A stretch of DNA of 64,000 nt from Alphaproteobacteria bacterium (GCA_002401695.1 NVTV01000002.1:1-64000); one strand, 5' to 3'. Counted from the stretch's first letter, positions 29,601 to 38,774 are shown. Numbers and translations: made by a program. Notes: generated by a model not told the origin, from the letters alone.

Positions 29601-29956
29601 TGAAAAATTTGCATCATATCATCGGCATTATGCAAGACTGCATAAACATGACCTGCGCCTTCAAAGGCAGATGATTTTATATTCTTGATGCCATCAACAT
29701 CTTTTATAGCTTCTTCAACGGCCAGAATAATGCCTTGTTCCACCTCTTCAGGGCTGGCACCTGGATAGGCCATTTGGATAAGGACGGCGTCAAAGTCGAA
29801 TTGTGGGAAGACTTCTTTTTTGCTGTTCGTCAGAAATAAAAACCCACCCAGCAGTAAAACCAGCATAAGAAGATTGGCCGCAACAGGGTGCGCGGCCATA
29901 TAGGCAATTGGACCCGGCCTTATATCTTTGAGTTCGTCTTCGTCAAAATGCCCCAT
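26675..29956 (-). CDS. RND multidrug-type efflux pump, inner membrane permease
   Basis: The 1093-residue protein has the 12-helix AcrB/MexB-type plan with two large periplasmic loops. TM4 carries GIVVDDAVVVGENIYHKRE, whose paired Asp residues form the proton relay. GASPEEVEQGIILAVEEAI is the usual first-loop motif. It is closest in feel to the broad RND permease group of COG0841. It is the third gene of an operon after the outer membrane factor and adaptor, with 5 bp separating it from the adaptor gene. A hydrophobic C-terminal extension of ~50 residues is present. The substrate is unknown. Confidence 0.93.
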   Translation of the reverse strand: MGHFDEDELKDIRPGPIAYMAAHPVAANLLMLVLLLGGFLFLTNSKKEVFPQFDFDAVLIQMAYPGASPEEVEQGIILAVEEAIKDVDGIKNIKSSAFEGAGHVYAVLHNADDMMQIFQDIKTAIDQVSTFPVDAEDLTVSVLTDKQKVMELVLYGTTNDTVLRQTAESIQAQLEQDPDIGIVELTNVRDYEIHIEISQEDLRRHGLNIPDIAQIVSRTAIEIGGGALKTSAGEILVRMSERRNYAADFKDIPIIKTESGSIVYLGDIATISDGFDTSSKYSSFNDKPAILMAVRSVGGQTPTGISSAVRNQIKTLNNHFPGDLQLVVIQDESIVFQQRANLLMRNGLLGLILVVIFLALFLDIRLAFWVSMGIPISYMGAFLLLPMTDGFSINMVSMFAFIIALGIVVDDAVVVGENIYHKREQGIKPLHASVEGAREMAIPVFVSVLTNIIAFTPMLFMPGFMGKIFSIIPVIVISTFFLSLIESLFILPAHLTFKQAKNIKNRPLLKIINFQKWFNRKFDSFVQNTYAPFLIKSISLRYVSLSLFLLVLIGMGAFVMGGHLGMQMFPRVESDFSYTEATLKVGAPEKDVRAVEKQIIDAAKNIIKHNGGAQLSFGVYSHINGNVVQIQAFLTDVDTRPLSTKAFTELWRKTTGTILGLESITFSSNRGGPGDGAALTVELSHHDTDILQEAATSLALSLKDFPSAQDINDGSAQGKRQFDFTVTDLGYTLGLTPLEIGRQVRGAFYGSEALKQQRGRNEVRVLVMSPEEERNSSYFMKNMMIKAPNGADVLLSDVVRMKEGRAYTTINRRNSRRIITVESDVNPPSETNLIINAITNDTLPALQKRYPGLTFSFEGEQADMRDSLNSLFMGMFGVLFVMYAILAVLFSSYSQPLMIMIAIPFSMVGAIIGHYIMGFPMSIVSMFGIIALAGVVINDSLILIDLSNRRNKEGHEKFTAVVMAATQRFRPIILTTLTTFVGLAPMMFETSRQARFLIPMAISLGFGIVFATFLTLILIPSLYMIIEDIKLIFAKWVLPMVQFMGSKFMLILICILICFLALVFTFAEFLTPVLAFVASIDVIIGELLHTLLG

Positions 29957-29961
29957 TATCG

Positions 29962-31173
29962 CTATTCCTGCTCGCTAATATTGTTGCTGTCAGGCGCGGT
30001 GTAAAGCACGATATCCATGCCATGGATGGGGGTGATAATGTTCGATGTTATAATCTTGTCGCTATCTTTCAGGCCTTTCACAATATAGGCATATTGGCGA
30101 TCTGCATATGCGATGACGATCGGCTGTATGATAAGTTTTCTGTTGCGCTCTAACCATATTGTGTTGTTGTTACGCAAATATGATTGTGGAATACGCGCAG
30201 TATTGTTCAGCTTTTTCCCCATCAGCGTGACAGCCACATAATCGCCCAGAACCATGGGTGATTTAAGAGATTTTGTGTTCTCCAGTAACAAGGGATCGCG
30301 CACCGAAATAATCACTGCGGCAAGGTGGCTTTGTTGATTGAGAGAGCCTGTGGTTTTTATCAATGTACCTGTGCGCCCGCCGCGCCCGCCATCAAGGGTA
30401 ATGCGTGCTGCTGATCCTGATTTTTCACCCTGTGGCAGCATGAGCCAGCGTAAATTATGAACCGGAATTTCCGCGTCAATCCAAAATTCATCGGTGCTGA
30501 CCAAGGTCGCGAGTGTATCTTGCGGAGAAATCACATTGCCCTGATCTGTTGCGCGCATGCTAACCAGTGCATTAAACGGCGCTTTCAGCGTTGTTCGTGT
30601 CAGCTTCAAATCCGCCAGTGCCAGACTGGCTTTTGCAGATTCTACATTGGCTCTGGCCTGTGCCAATTGGGGTTTGCGCAAGGCAAGATCGCTGTTCGCA
30701 AGTTTTCTGCCCGTGCTTTGTTCTATAATTTTCAATTCATCTTTTGCGATGGCCTGTTGCCCGAGTTCAAGCGTTAAGACGGCTCTGGCTTGACTAAGGT
30801 CGGCCTTTTTGACTTTTACATCAAGGATATAGTCTGATGGATCAATATGCAGAATGTCTTCTTGCGCTTTCAGAAGTCCACCGGGCAGGAATTCATCGGA
30901 TACTTTGATGATTTCACCGGAGACACGCGCTTTCAGGGCGGCTTCCCGCGCGGCAACCACATGCCCCATGACTTCGATTTGGATGGGGTAGGTGCCCAGT
31001 GCAACCGGTGTGGTTTTAACAATGATCTCTTGTACTTTTGTATCGTCTGTTTTTTCTGTGTGTGCTTCATTTTCGATGAAGTAATAGGCAATTCCGCCAG
31101 CCGCCGCCAAAATTATAAGGACGAGGATGGTTCTGGCTGCGACGGATAATGTCGAGACATGTTCTTCAGTCAT
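29962..31173 (-). CDS. RND efflux periplasmic adaptor (membrane fusion protein)
   Basis: The 403-residue protein has an N-terminal membrane anchor (residues ~13-30), a barrel-sandwich hybrid domain (AREAALKARVSGEIIKV) with a helical hairpin rich in Ala/Gln/Leu (~110-190), and a HlyD-like second half (LKAPFNALVSMRATDQGNVI). It links the permease to the outer membrane channel. Its start overlaps the stop of the upstream NodT-type gene by 8 bp, indicating coupled translation. Confidence 0.92.
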   Translation of the reverse strand: MTEEHVSTLSVAARTILVLIILAAAGGIAYYFIENEAHTEKTDDTKVQEIIVKTTPVALGTYPIQIEVMGHVVAAREAALKARVSGEIIKVSDEFLPGGLLKAQEDILHIDPSDYILDVKVKKADLSQARAVLTLELGQQAIAKDELKIIEQSTGRKLANSDLALRKPQLAQARANVESAKASLALADLKLTRTTLKAPFNALVSMRATDQGNVISPQDTLATLVSTDEFWIDAEIPVHNLRWLMLPQGEKSGSAARITLDGGRGGRTGTLIKTTGSLNQQSHLAAVIISVRDPLLLENTKSLKSPMVLGDYVAVTLMGKKLNNTARIPQSYLRNNNTIWLERNRKLIIQPIVIAYADRQYAYIVKGLKDSDKIITSNIITPIHGMDIVLYTAPDSNNISEQE

Positions 31174-32611
31174 CTTCTACGTCTTTCACAATTGTTTCAC
31201 TGTTACTTTCATTCTGTTCAAGAGGGAAATTCGCCGCCCAGCTTCGTCCACCAAGGGCGCGGTACAGGCCAACCCGTTCTTTTGCTTGTTTCAGATGCTC
31301 TCGTGTTATTTGTTGCACTAAAGATTGCGTATTGTTGAGGCTGTTCAGAACATTAACGTAGTCACTGCTGCCGTTGGTATAGCTTAGCTGCGCTTGTTTT
31401 AGCGTTTTATCAGAGGCCAGAAGCTGGTTATTCAGGGCGGCTATTTTTTGATCCTGATACATATTGCGTACTAAGGCATTTTCCACTTCAATCACGGCAT
31501 TCAAGACCGTCTCGCGATAGGCGTGATAGCGTTCATCGGCGATGGCCTCTTGGCGAAACTGTTCTGCTTTTCTATTGCCACCGTCAAAAACAGGGGCCGC
31601 CACGCTTGCCGCTAAATCAAGCAGCCATGTATTAAAAAGACTATTGAGCGCCGTTGCGCCGGTGGTATAGGTTGCCGAGAGATCGAAGTTCGGTAAACGA
31701 TTAGCCCATGCCGCTTTGCTTGCCCATTGTGCGGATCGCAGGCGCAGCCACGCAGCAATAATATCAGGACGGTTTTTTAGCAAATCGGAGGGAAGCCCCG
31801 TATCAGGAATAGGCAGAGCTTCGGGCGATGTTTTTTCACTTATAATCAGACCCTTATATGGGGTGTCTCCAACTAAAAGTGTAAGATTGTTAAGGGCTTG
31901 TTTTTCAGCAGAGAGAATATCGGGTAAGCCGGCCTCTGATTGTGCCAGTATTTCTTCTTGCTGAAGTACGGAAAGGGCGCTGGAGGAGCCCATCTCAAAG
32001 CGTTTCTGCTGTAATTCCAATACGGTGCGATTCACTTTGATTTGCTTGCGCAGCAGTGTTTCTTGCTCCAACAACGATAGAATATCCAGCCAGTTTTCAA
32101 CGATGGAGGCACTCAGCGTGATATGCGCGGTGTGCAGATCTTCTGCGCTGGCTTGTGCATTTAGTTTTGCGGCGGCGTCATTGGCTTTGTTTTTGCCCCA
32201 CAAATCAAGTTCAAAACTGGCTGTGCCGATCACCGCATAATCGGAAGAGGGTGTGTTGTCGCCCTGAAATGTGCTGCGCCCTCCCGTAACATTAAGGGCA
32301 GGCAGGCGTGCGGCCTGACTTTGCCTGACTTGTGCATTTGCCTGATTTAAACGGGCGCGAATTTGATTGATATCAGGGTTTCTGGCAAAGGCCTGACGCA
32401 TAAGAGTATTCAACTCTTCATCTGCGTATAATTTCCACCAGCCAACGTTTGCAGGGGGCTGTGATGTTGCCCCGTCTGTTTTGACCTCGGCAGTATATGG
32501 ATGATTAAGATCAACGGCGGATTTTTGGTCGTATTTCGGTAGGTGCTGACACCCTGACAGGATGAAAACAAGCATAATAAACGCACGATGATGTGGCTTG
32601 CCTCGGAGCAT
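31166..32611 (-). CDS. NodT-family outer membrane efflux lipoprotein
   Basis: The 481-residue protein has a lipoprotein signal with lipobox LSGC (Cys at residue 21). Two TolC-type repeats follow: WWKLYADEELNTLMRQAFARNPDI opens the first, and LLKNRPDIIAAWLRLRSAQWASKAAWANRLPNFDLSATY the second. It forms the outer membrane duct of the tripartite pump and is the first gene of the operon. ATG 32611 has only a weak AGGTG; an internal ATG at 32575 has none. Confidence 0.92.
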   Translation of the reverse strand: MLRGKPHHRAFIMLVFILSGCQHLPKYDQKSAVDLNHPYTAEVKTDGATSQPPANVGWWKLYADEELNTLMRQAFARNPDINQIRARLNQANAQVRQSQAARLPALNVTGGRSTFQGDNTPSSDYAVIGTASFELDLWGKNKANDAAAKLNAQASAEDLHTAHITLSASIVENWLDILSLLEQETLLRKQIKVNRTVLELQQKRFEMGSSSALSVLQQEEILAQSEAGLPDILSAEKQALNNLTLLVGDTPYKGLIISEKTSPEALPIPDTGLPSDLLKNRPDIIAAWLRLRSAQWASKAAWANRLPNFDLSATYTTGATALNSLFNTWLLDLAASVAAPVFDGGNRKAEQFRQEAIADERYHAYRETVLNAVIEVENALVRNMYQDQKIAALNNQLLASDKTLKQAQLSYTNGSSDYVNVLNSLNNTQSLVQQITREHLKQAKERVGLYRALGGRSWAANFPLEQNESNSETIVKDVEDD

Positions 32612-32818
32612 TAACGCACCTGTATTTGTTCTTTTGAGTAATACGTATGTTGTAGCCTGTATCCTGCGAAATTAAAATATTTAATTTGGTCTGGCCGGAT
32701 AATTGTTTATGTGCACAGCTATCCGTGTCCAAATTTAAAGAGTTTGTTGCAGTTCGTTGTGGCTTGTTTATCCTTAAGTCATCAGATTCTATTGTGATGT
32801 TTTGAAGAAAGAAAAACG

Positions 32819-33991
32819 ATGTTACCGCGTTTTGTGATTTTGGGTTTATGTTGCTGTGTTTTGGGGAGTTGCCTTGCTGTTGAGCTGGAACAAACGGAGC
32901 CGGTCGAGTTAGTCGAAGCCCCCCCCGTAATGATAGAACCCGTTATCGTGGAGCGTACAGGTACGACATTGGAAGCATGGTGGAGCCTGTTCAATGATCC
33001 GGTTCTTGATCGCTTGGTTTCTTCGGCTGTAAGTTTAAATATGCCACGTCAAAAAGCACCGAACACCTTATTGAATGATGATATTTCATACAGTGCGCTT
33101 CGCCGTTTCTATCGTGATCAGAAAGCAGTTTTGATTGCTGATGTGGCGCAGAGCTATATGCACTATCGTTATGTTCAAAATCAGCAACAGACTCTTGATG
33201 CTTATATCTCTGATCGTAATAAAATTATTACGACCTTCATAAGGAGTAACGGGGATACAAAAGACCCACACTTTATTCGTGTAAAATCAGAAAGTGATAG
33301 CCTCGCCAAGAAGAGCCTCTCCATTGATCACCAGAAAGAAAAAATATCGCGTGATATTACGAAATTGACCAAATTATTGCCGGAATATGTCTCTCAAGTT
33401 TTAAAACAGCAGGTCAGCATTCCGCGCTCTGATATCACGCCTGTTTTGGTGTCTTCTGCCTCTATGATTGCGATATCGCCAGATGTGATCGCGGCGCGGT
33501 TTTACTTTACGCAGAAAATGAACAATGCCGTGGCGTTCTCTGATACCGGTGATATTTTCCCTGATACGGCGCTGAATGGTTTTTATGGTATATCCGATGA
33601 TGTCTATGTGAAGAACAATGCGCGGTGGAGCGTTTCCGTTGGTCATGCTGTAAAGTCGATGGATTTACAGCGGTTTGAAACGCTTTATTCAGGGCAGGAT
33701 ATTTATAATGACTTCCGCAACCATCTTTTTGGTGCGGTGATGAATATAGAGCGTTTGATTGTCTCTTACGCCCATATTCAAGAACAATATATTGTCTTGC
33801 GTAATGCCGCCGTATCAACGGAGCATCGTTATGCTGTGTTGGCATCGCTTCGGGACAGGGCGGTGTCTGCCCAAATGGCTTTATTAGATGCCCGCGCCGA
33901 TGCTTATGATGCTGAAATGGCGGCGTTGCATGCAGAGCATGAAAAGGCAAAGTTGCTGATCGAAGTGTATGAAAAACTAGGGGTGTATTAG
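32819..33991 (+). CDS. Divergent, shortened TolC/NodT-like lipoprotein
   Basis: This 390-residue protein has a lipoprotein signal (lipobox LGSC, Cys at about 18). It carries the NodT-like opening WWSLFNDPVLDRLVSSAV, then a helix region with VLIADVAQSYMHYRYVQNQQ, and a C-terminal helical part (YAVLASLRDRAVSAQMALLDARADAYDAE). The conserved strand and hinge motifs between the repeats are missing or unrecognisable, and it is ~80-100 residues shorter than its neighbour on the other strand. It may be a specialised or degenerating outer membrane factor. It is 2 bp upstream of the IalB-family gene, so the two are co-transcribed. Confidence 0.65.
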   Translation: MLPRFVILGLCCCVLGSCLAVELEQTEPVELVEAPPVMIEPVIVERTGTTLEAWWSLFNDPVLDRLVSSAVSLNMPRQKAPNTLLNDDISYSALRRFYRDQKAVLIADVAQSYMHYRYVQNQQQTLDAYISDRNKIITTFIRSNGDTKDPHFIRVKSESDSLAKKSLSIDHQKEKISRDITKLTKLLPEYVSQVLKQQVSIPRSDITPVLVSSASMIAISPDVIAARFYFTQKMNNAVAFSDTGDIFPDTALNGFYGISDDVYVKNNARWSVSVGHAVKSMDLQRFETLYSGQDIYNDFRNHLFGAVMNIERLIVSYAHIQEQYIVLRNAAVSTEHRYAVLASLRDRAVSAQMALLDARADAYDAEMAALHAEHEKAKLLIEVYEKLGVY

Positions 33992-33993
33992 GG

Positions 33994-34548
33994 ATGCCGC
34001 TTAGGACTATTAACTATGCTTTGGCGGCCATTGTTATATGCCTTGGCCTTTGGTCTATTTCTATGGCGTATCAGACGAAGAGTAATCAAGCCCCGATGCC
34101 CCAGAAAACGAAACTTGAGCATAAACAATTCCAGTCATGGACATATGCATGTTGGCACGATGATGGGGGCGAAGGAAAATTATGCGCGCTATCCCAAAAG
34201 ATTACGGATGATAACGGCATCAGCGCATTGCAGGCAAAGATTTCCTTGATTGAGAGGGATGGAGAAATATTGCCTCGTTTGCAGGTTGTTGTGCCTCTTG
34301 GCACGTTTCTGCCCTTGGGGCTTTCCGTGCATCTAAAGCCGCAAGAGCCGTTCACTGTGCCCTTCCAATTCTGCAATCAGGAGGGCTGTTTCATTAACTT
34401 GGATTTGGCCGATGATGTCGTGCAGATGTTAACGCAGAGCCAAACACTGGACATTTCTTATCGTCAGGAAAGCCGTGAATCAATGAAATATTCCATTGGC
34501 TTAACAGGTTTTTCTGATGCGCTGTATTACCTTATCGCTCGTTCTTAA
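33994..34548 (+). CDS. Invasion-associated locus B (IalB) family protein
   Basis: The 184-residue protein has an N-terminal signal or anchor (residues 7-25). The IalB pattern follows: W-x-Y-x-C around WTYACW, a KLCALSQK segment, the VPLGTFLPLGLSVHL strand and a PFQFCNQEGCFINLDL cysteine motif. IalB proteins are periplasmic or outer-membrane-associated, common in alphaproteobacteria; the name comes from Bartonella, but the molecular role is unknown. It overlaps the FNT gene by 17 bp tail to tail. Confidence 0.85.
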   Translation: MPLRTINYALAAIVICLGLWSISMAYQTKSNQAPMPQKTKLEHKQFQSWTYACWHDDGGEGKLCALSQKITDDNGISALQAKISLIERDGEILPRLQVVVPLGTFLPLGLSVHLKPQEPFTVPFQFCNQEGCFINLDLADDVVQMLTQSQTLDISYRQESRESMKYSIGLTGFSDALYYLIARS

Positions 34549-35323
34549 CCTGATTATAGGCCAGCAAGGCAAACAGGCATGTTCCGCCAATAATATTGCC
34601 TAAGCATGCCGCAACCAGAAAACTTGCACCCTCCATAATCGTGGCTTGGCTTGAAAGGATGAGTATGAATGTTTCAACCGATCCGGCCACAATATGCGTG
34701 AAGTCTCCGATAGCGATAATATAGGTCATCAACATAATCACCCAAAATTCACCGCCGCCATGTACACTGGGCAGCATCCAAACGAGGCAAGCAATCAAGA
34801 ACCCTGCGGGAATTGCCATTTCAAAGACGTGAACGAAATCTTGATGTACCGCATGACTTGAAATATCGATGAAAATTTCGAGAAGTCCCGGCGATGTCAT
34901 ATTAAATTTCGTGACCAGCAATGCGGCAATAAACGTTCCGATAAAGTTTGTTAGGAGAACAACACCCCATAATTTTAGTGTGCGCATGAAATTACGTTGT
35001 GTGCGTTTTTCCAGCAAAGGCAAAACCACGGTAATGGTGTTTTCTGTAAACAGTTGGAAACGCCCGATAATGACAATGAGGAAACCAAAGGTATACCCCA
35101 AATTCTCAATCAGGAAATAATCACCATCAGTGGGGAGGTGATGCCTGAGATATCCTTCACAGAACAAAGAAAAGCTGATGCATAATCCCGCAACAAACCC
35201 TGACCATCCTAAGGAAGGAAGTGATCTTGAGAGTTCTTCTTCGCCTTCTGTAGATATGATTTCGTAAATTGTGGGTGAGGTTAAGCGTAACTTGTCTTCA
35301 ATATCATCGGGGGAGATGCTCAT
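34532..35323 (-). CDS. Formate/nitrite transporter (FNT) family channel
   Basis: The 263-residue protein has six membrane segments and FNT signatures: LVTKFNMTSPGLLEIF, PAGFLIACLVWML, the GDFTHIVAGSVETF stretch equivalent to the pore-helix region with its central His, and an N-x-I-G-G-T near the C-terminus (ACLGNIIGGTCLF). FNT channels pass small monovalent anions such as formate, nitrite or hydrosulfide. AAGG precedes the ATG by 7 nt. The substrate is not assignable from context. Confidence 0.85.
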   Translation of the reverse strand: MSISPDDIEDKLRLTSPTIYEIISTEGEEELSRSLPSLGWSGFVAGLCISFSLFCEGYLRHHLPTDGDYFLIENLGYTFGFLIVIIGRFQLFTENTITVVLPLLEKRTQRNFMRTLKLWGVVLLTNFIGTFIAALLVTKFNMTSPGLLEIFIDISSHAVHQDFVHVFEMAIPAGFLIACLVWMLPSVHGGGEFWVIMLMTYIIAIGDFTHIVAGSVETFILILSSQATIMEGASFLVAACLGNIIGGTCLFALLAYNQVKNER

Positions 35324-35378
35324 AAATAGGCCTTATAGTATCACGTGTAATGTTTTGCCCATTTTAGATTGGGTAGGG

Positions 35379-35546
35379 CTATTTTGTAAACCACAAATAA
35401 AATATGGGGATCCAGATAAAGCTAAGCGTTAATGTGCCTTTGATACTTTGATAGGCAATCCATGCCCAAAACATATTCTTCTTGTTGGGCTTTTTTAAAA
35501 ACCTACGAATATCAAATGTTCTTTTTTTCTCTTGGATATCAGTCAT
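35379..35546 (-). CDS. Small single-pass membrane protein, unknown
   Basis: The 55-residue protein has a basic N-terminus (EKKRTFDIRRFLKKPNKKN) and a C-terminal hydrophobic segment ending FIWIPIFYLWFTK. ATG 35546 (minus strand) is chosen because GAAGGTAGC lies about 8 nt upstream; the frame is open to 35573. Its composition is clearly protein-like. I do not recognise the family. It is upstream of the FNT gene on the same strand, 55 bp away, and may be its partner. Confidence 0.6.
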   Translation of the reverse strand: MTDIQEKKRTFDIRRFLKKPNKKNMFWAWIAYQSIKGTLTLSFIWIPIFYLWFTK

Positions 35547-35618
35547 ACGTGCTACCTTCAGGTTATTACTCACATAATAGCCTGATTAATGTCAATCCTC
35601 AGAGTGAAAGAAATTTAA

Positions 35619-36287
35619 ATGATCCGTATTAAAATATTGAAAAAGTCTTTTGTAATATTATCTTTGTTATTGGTGTTTTCTGTAGGCAGCGTGATATCAC
35701 ATAGTGCGCATGCGCAGGTGTTTAATTCCGGTAAGAAAAAAACAACGAATGTGTATAATCCGATTCCCAGAAATCAGCCGCAGCCCCAGCAAAATTCCGG
35801 CCATAAAAAGAACGCTACACCATCGGAAGCTGAAACCAAAACCGCGGCAAAGCCAGCCTCAGAGGCTCAAACCGCTGCATTGCCGAAGCTGAATAGTGTT
35901 GTCTCAGGGCATGTGAAGGCGGTTACATCATCTTGCATCAATAAATGGGAAGAGCAAGCCTGCATGAAGGCTTTAGCCTCTCTGAATGTGACATTGGCTT
36001 CGACATATGCAGAGGCCTTGAACAATGCAAATAAGAAATCCTATATGGGAGGAGTGAAAAACCATTGTGCGGCTTCTACTGCGGCATTACAGGTGTCTGT
36101 TCCGGCCTATGCGATGCGTAGTGCGATGACAGAATGTATAAATGCCATGACAACGATCAGTCAGCAGACATCAGTATTTCCTGATCCGTCTTTAACTCAA
36201 CTGGCCGTTAGTGCGGTTTTATGTATCGGAAAGAACAAATCCTGTGGTGAAATTGAGCATGGGTTAGTTGCTGCCGCGCAAAGATAA
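35619..36287 (+). CDS. Exported protein of unknown function with six cysteines
   Basis: The 222-residue protein has a signal peptide (residues ~1-32, ending SAHA). A Pro/Gln/Lys/Ala-rich linker runs to ~95. A compact domain with six cysteines (SSCINKWEEQAC, NHCAAS, TECINA, LCIGKNKSC) follows, probably disulfide-bonded and helical. No family is recognised. It converges with the PodJ-like gene, 21 bp between stops. Confidence 0.75.
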   Translation: MIRIKILKKSFVILSLLLVFSVGSVISHSAHAQVFNSGKKKTTNVYNPIPRNQPQPQQNSGHKKNATPSEAETKTAAKPASEAQTAALPKLNSVVSGHVKAVTSSCINKWEEQACMKALASLNVTLASTYAEALNNANKKSYMGGVKNHCAASTAALQVSVPAYAMRSAMTECINAMTTISQQTSVFPDPSLTQLAVSAVLCIGKNKSCGEIEHGLVAAAQR

Positions 36288-36308
36288 ACTCATAGAATCA
36301 TTAGGGTT

Positions 36309-38774
36309 TTACCTTTTGAGGTAGGATAGTAATTCTTGCGATGGTCTGCCATTAACATGCAAACCTGCGGCTGTCTGGAAGGCTTTTATTGCATCTATTG
36401 TCATTGGCCCGCTCATCCCGTCAACTGGCCCCGGATAAAGTCCGCGGCGCATCAATTCTTTTTGAACTTGAGATGTCATATAGTTCTGCGCATTGGAAGA
36501 TGCACTACCGCCACCATAATTTATTTGTGCTTGCACGGGCGATCTTTGTAAGTTGGCGACAATGCGGTTAACCTCGTCAATGCCTATGCCCAAAGAGGTT
36601 GCCAGTTGATCCAGAGCGGATTGAGCCTCAGGACTGCCTTGATCCGCCGCGGCCTTATACCAGAGAAGCGCATCTTCGGGATGGGTTTCACCCAATAGAC
36701 CATTTTCGTAAATCAGGCCAAGATTATATGCGGCTTCTGTCACGTTTTTATTGGCAGCCATTTGAAAGAAATACGCCGCGCGTTTGGGGTCGTAGGCAAC
36801 GCCAATCCCTTCTATGTGTGCAATACCAAGGTTATATTGTGCCTCGGGATGGCCTAATTCTGCGGCATCTTCATATAAAGTCATGGCGCGTTCAATGTTT
36901 TGTGTTACGCCCAGCCCTTGGTGATGCAAAACCCCCAGATTATATTTCGCGTTGGCAATGCCGTTATTGGCGGCTTCTTCGAACCATAATATGGCTTTAG
37001 CCAGATTCTTTGGAATTTTCCCGTGACCAGCAACATATATGGCGCCCATATCATGCTGCGCTTCAGGAACACCTGCAAAGGCTTGGTTTTCGATCTTTTT
37101 TGCGATATCTGTCAAGTTTTTGTCAGGTTTAATCCGTCGCTTCAGCGCGGCAATATACGCATCATTTATAACGGGCAGGGGAGCCGCTTTTTTCTTGTGT
37201 ATTGGCGCTGCCTCGAGTTGCTTTGGTACGGCTTCTTGGGCAGAGGGCGTTGGAATGCCCGTTCTGTCTTCTGTCGTTAGGCTCTGTGGCTCTATTTGGT
37301 TCAAACGGCGCGCAACACGATCGGGGTCATTGTTAAGTGCCTCCAACATCTGTGCATCATTATGGATGTCTAATGTTTCTTCGCCATCAATAGTATTATC
37401 AAAATGGGTTGTAACCGCATTCCCGTTACCATTATTATCGTGCGACATATCTTCATCGCTATATCCTTTATGAATCGTAATGCCATAGTCACTTTCAGCG
37501 GTTGGAATTCTGGCGGCTTGTTGGATTGCTTTTTCGTAGATCTCCTCTGCTGTTTCTTCGTGCGCATAGGCCTGTCCCTGTATTGTACTTGTCGTATTGA
37601 TGTCATGGGATGAAAAAGAAGAACCAGCCGCAGGCGTTACATCATAAGGGTTCTTGCGGGCAGTCTCATAGGCTTTATTGCTATATTGTGTTGTTTGGGT
37701 GTGATTGGGCTGATCCCGATCCGCAGTTGATGAGGTGTGTAGAGAAATTGTTGGCGGCGGCGCGGCGCGGGCGTTGTCGGCCAGTGTCGTTGGGGTAGGG
37801 TGTTGCGCTTCACTGAGTATCCAGCCTAACAGTAAAACTACGATCATTATCAGGGCTAAGCTTGTCCCTTGAATACGTATGGAGCGACGCCACCACGGCA
37901 AAAGTTTTTCTTCTTGTAGGCGTCTGTTCAAAACACTTGGATCGGTTTGCAATATGTCATCATTAACCTGCGGCATATTCACACCGGCCACGGCACCTTG
38001 ATCGGTTAGTAAAACCATGGCTTTTGCATTAAGGGCGTCGCGGGTTTCCAAGACGGCTTGTTCGATGCGGTCAACTTTGCGTAAAATGCGATTGCGATCT
38101 TCAATCGCTTTATCGATTTTCCTGTCCAGTTTTAGATAATCCGATGTTGCGTCTTCTATCTTGTTATCCAGAGCTTCATTACGGGTTTCCGTTTCACTGA
38201 CGCGTTTGGTTAAGGCAACATAGACGGCGACATTATCAACCATCTTCTCACCTTGTGCTGTTTGTTGCGCTTCCAGATGTTTTTGACGTTTCAACAACGC
38301 ATCATCTTTTGATCTTTGCAGGGCTACTTTTTCTTTTAACGCTTCTAAAGATCCCTCACGTTCTGCATTCTTGCGCTCAAGCGCTTTAACAAGGTTTTTT
38401 GCTTCCTCAATTTGTTTCAGTGTGTTTTTGACACTGTTTTCAACGCGGCTGGTTTTCTTGCTGGCTTCATTTTGTTTATTGGCAACTTTTTGTTCCAGAT
38501 CGATATAGTTGCTTTCTTGCGCAGATGCTTTGGCTTCCAGCGTTCTAATCGTAGCTTTATATTGTGCCAATTGCTTTTTGAACACCGTGCCTTCCGCTTT
38601 TGAACTTTGCAGTTTTGTATTGAGAGATTTCAGTAAAAGCAAAGTTTGCATTTGCACAGTGTCGCTTGGCATAACAGGGTCTTTTGTTGGCTTTGCGCTG
38701 CGTGTTTTCGGCAGGTCATCATTATCTGCATTTTTGAAAAAAACGCGCCCTTCGGATGTTTTTGTAAACCCCAT
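36309..38774 (-). CDS. PodJ-like polarity protein: coiled coil, TM, Sel1 repeats, peptidoglycan-binding domain
   Basis: This 821-residue protein has a long cytoplasmic coiled coil (~40-290), a single membrane helix (around SLALIMIVVLLLGWIL, ~305-325) and a low-complexity linker. About four Sel1/TPR-like repeats follow (for example EAQYNLGIAHIEGIGVAYDP, ~575-720). The C-terminus is a peptidoglycan-binding type 1 domain (LMRRGLYPGPVDGMSGPMT). The same order occurs in Caulobacter PodJ, which organises the flagellated/piliated pole, and in other polar localisation factors. It is a little shorter than PodJ. Assignment rests on architecture, not on alignment. A single-gene unit. Confidence 0.75.
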   Translation of the reverse strand: MGFTKTSEGRVFFKNADNDDLPKTRSAKPTKDPVMPSDTVQMQTLLLLKSLNTKLQSSKAEGTVFKKQLAQYKATIRTLEAKASAQESNYIDLEQKVANKQNEASKKTSRVENSVKNTLKQIEEAKNLVKALERKNAEREGSLEALKEKVALQRSKDDALLKRQKHLEAQQTAQGEKMVDNVAVYVALTKRVSETETRNEALDNKIEDATSDYLKLDRKIDKAIEDRNRILRKVDRIEQAVLETRDALNAKAMVLLTDQGAVAGVNMPQVNDDILQTDPSVLNRRLQEEKLLPWWRRSIRIQGTSLALIMIVVLLLGWILSEAQHPTPTTLADNARAAPPPTISLHTSSTADRDQPNHTQTTQYSNKAYETARKNPYDVTPAAGSSFSSHDINTTSTIQGQAYAHEETAEEIYEKAIQQAARIPTAESDYGITIHKGYSDEDMSHDNNGNGNAVTTHFDNTIDGEETLDIHNDAQMLEALNNDPDRVARRLNQIEPQSLTTEDRTGIPTPSAQEAVPKQLEAAPIHKKKAAPLPVINDAYIAALKRRIKPDKNLTDIAKKIENQAFAGVPEAQHDMGAIYVAGHGKIPKNLAKAILWFEEAANNGIANAKYNLGVLHHQGLGVTQNIERAMTLYEDAAELGHPEAQYNLGIAHIEGIGVAYDPKRAAYFFQMAANKNVTEAAYNLGLIYENGLLGETHPEDALLWYKAAADQGSPEAQSALDQLATSLGIGIDEVNRIVANLQRSPVQAQINYGGGSASSNAQNYMTSQVQKELMRRGLYPGPVDGMSGPMTIDAIKAFQTAAGLHVNGRPSQELLSYLKR

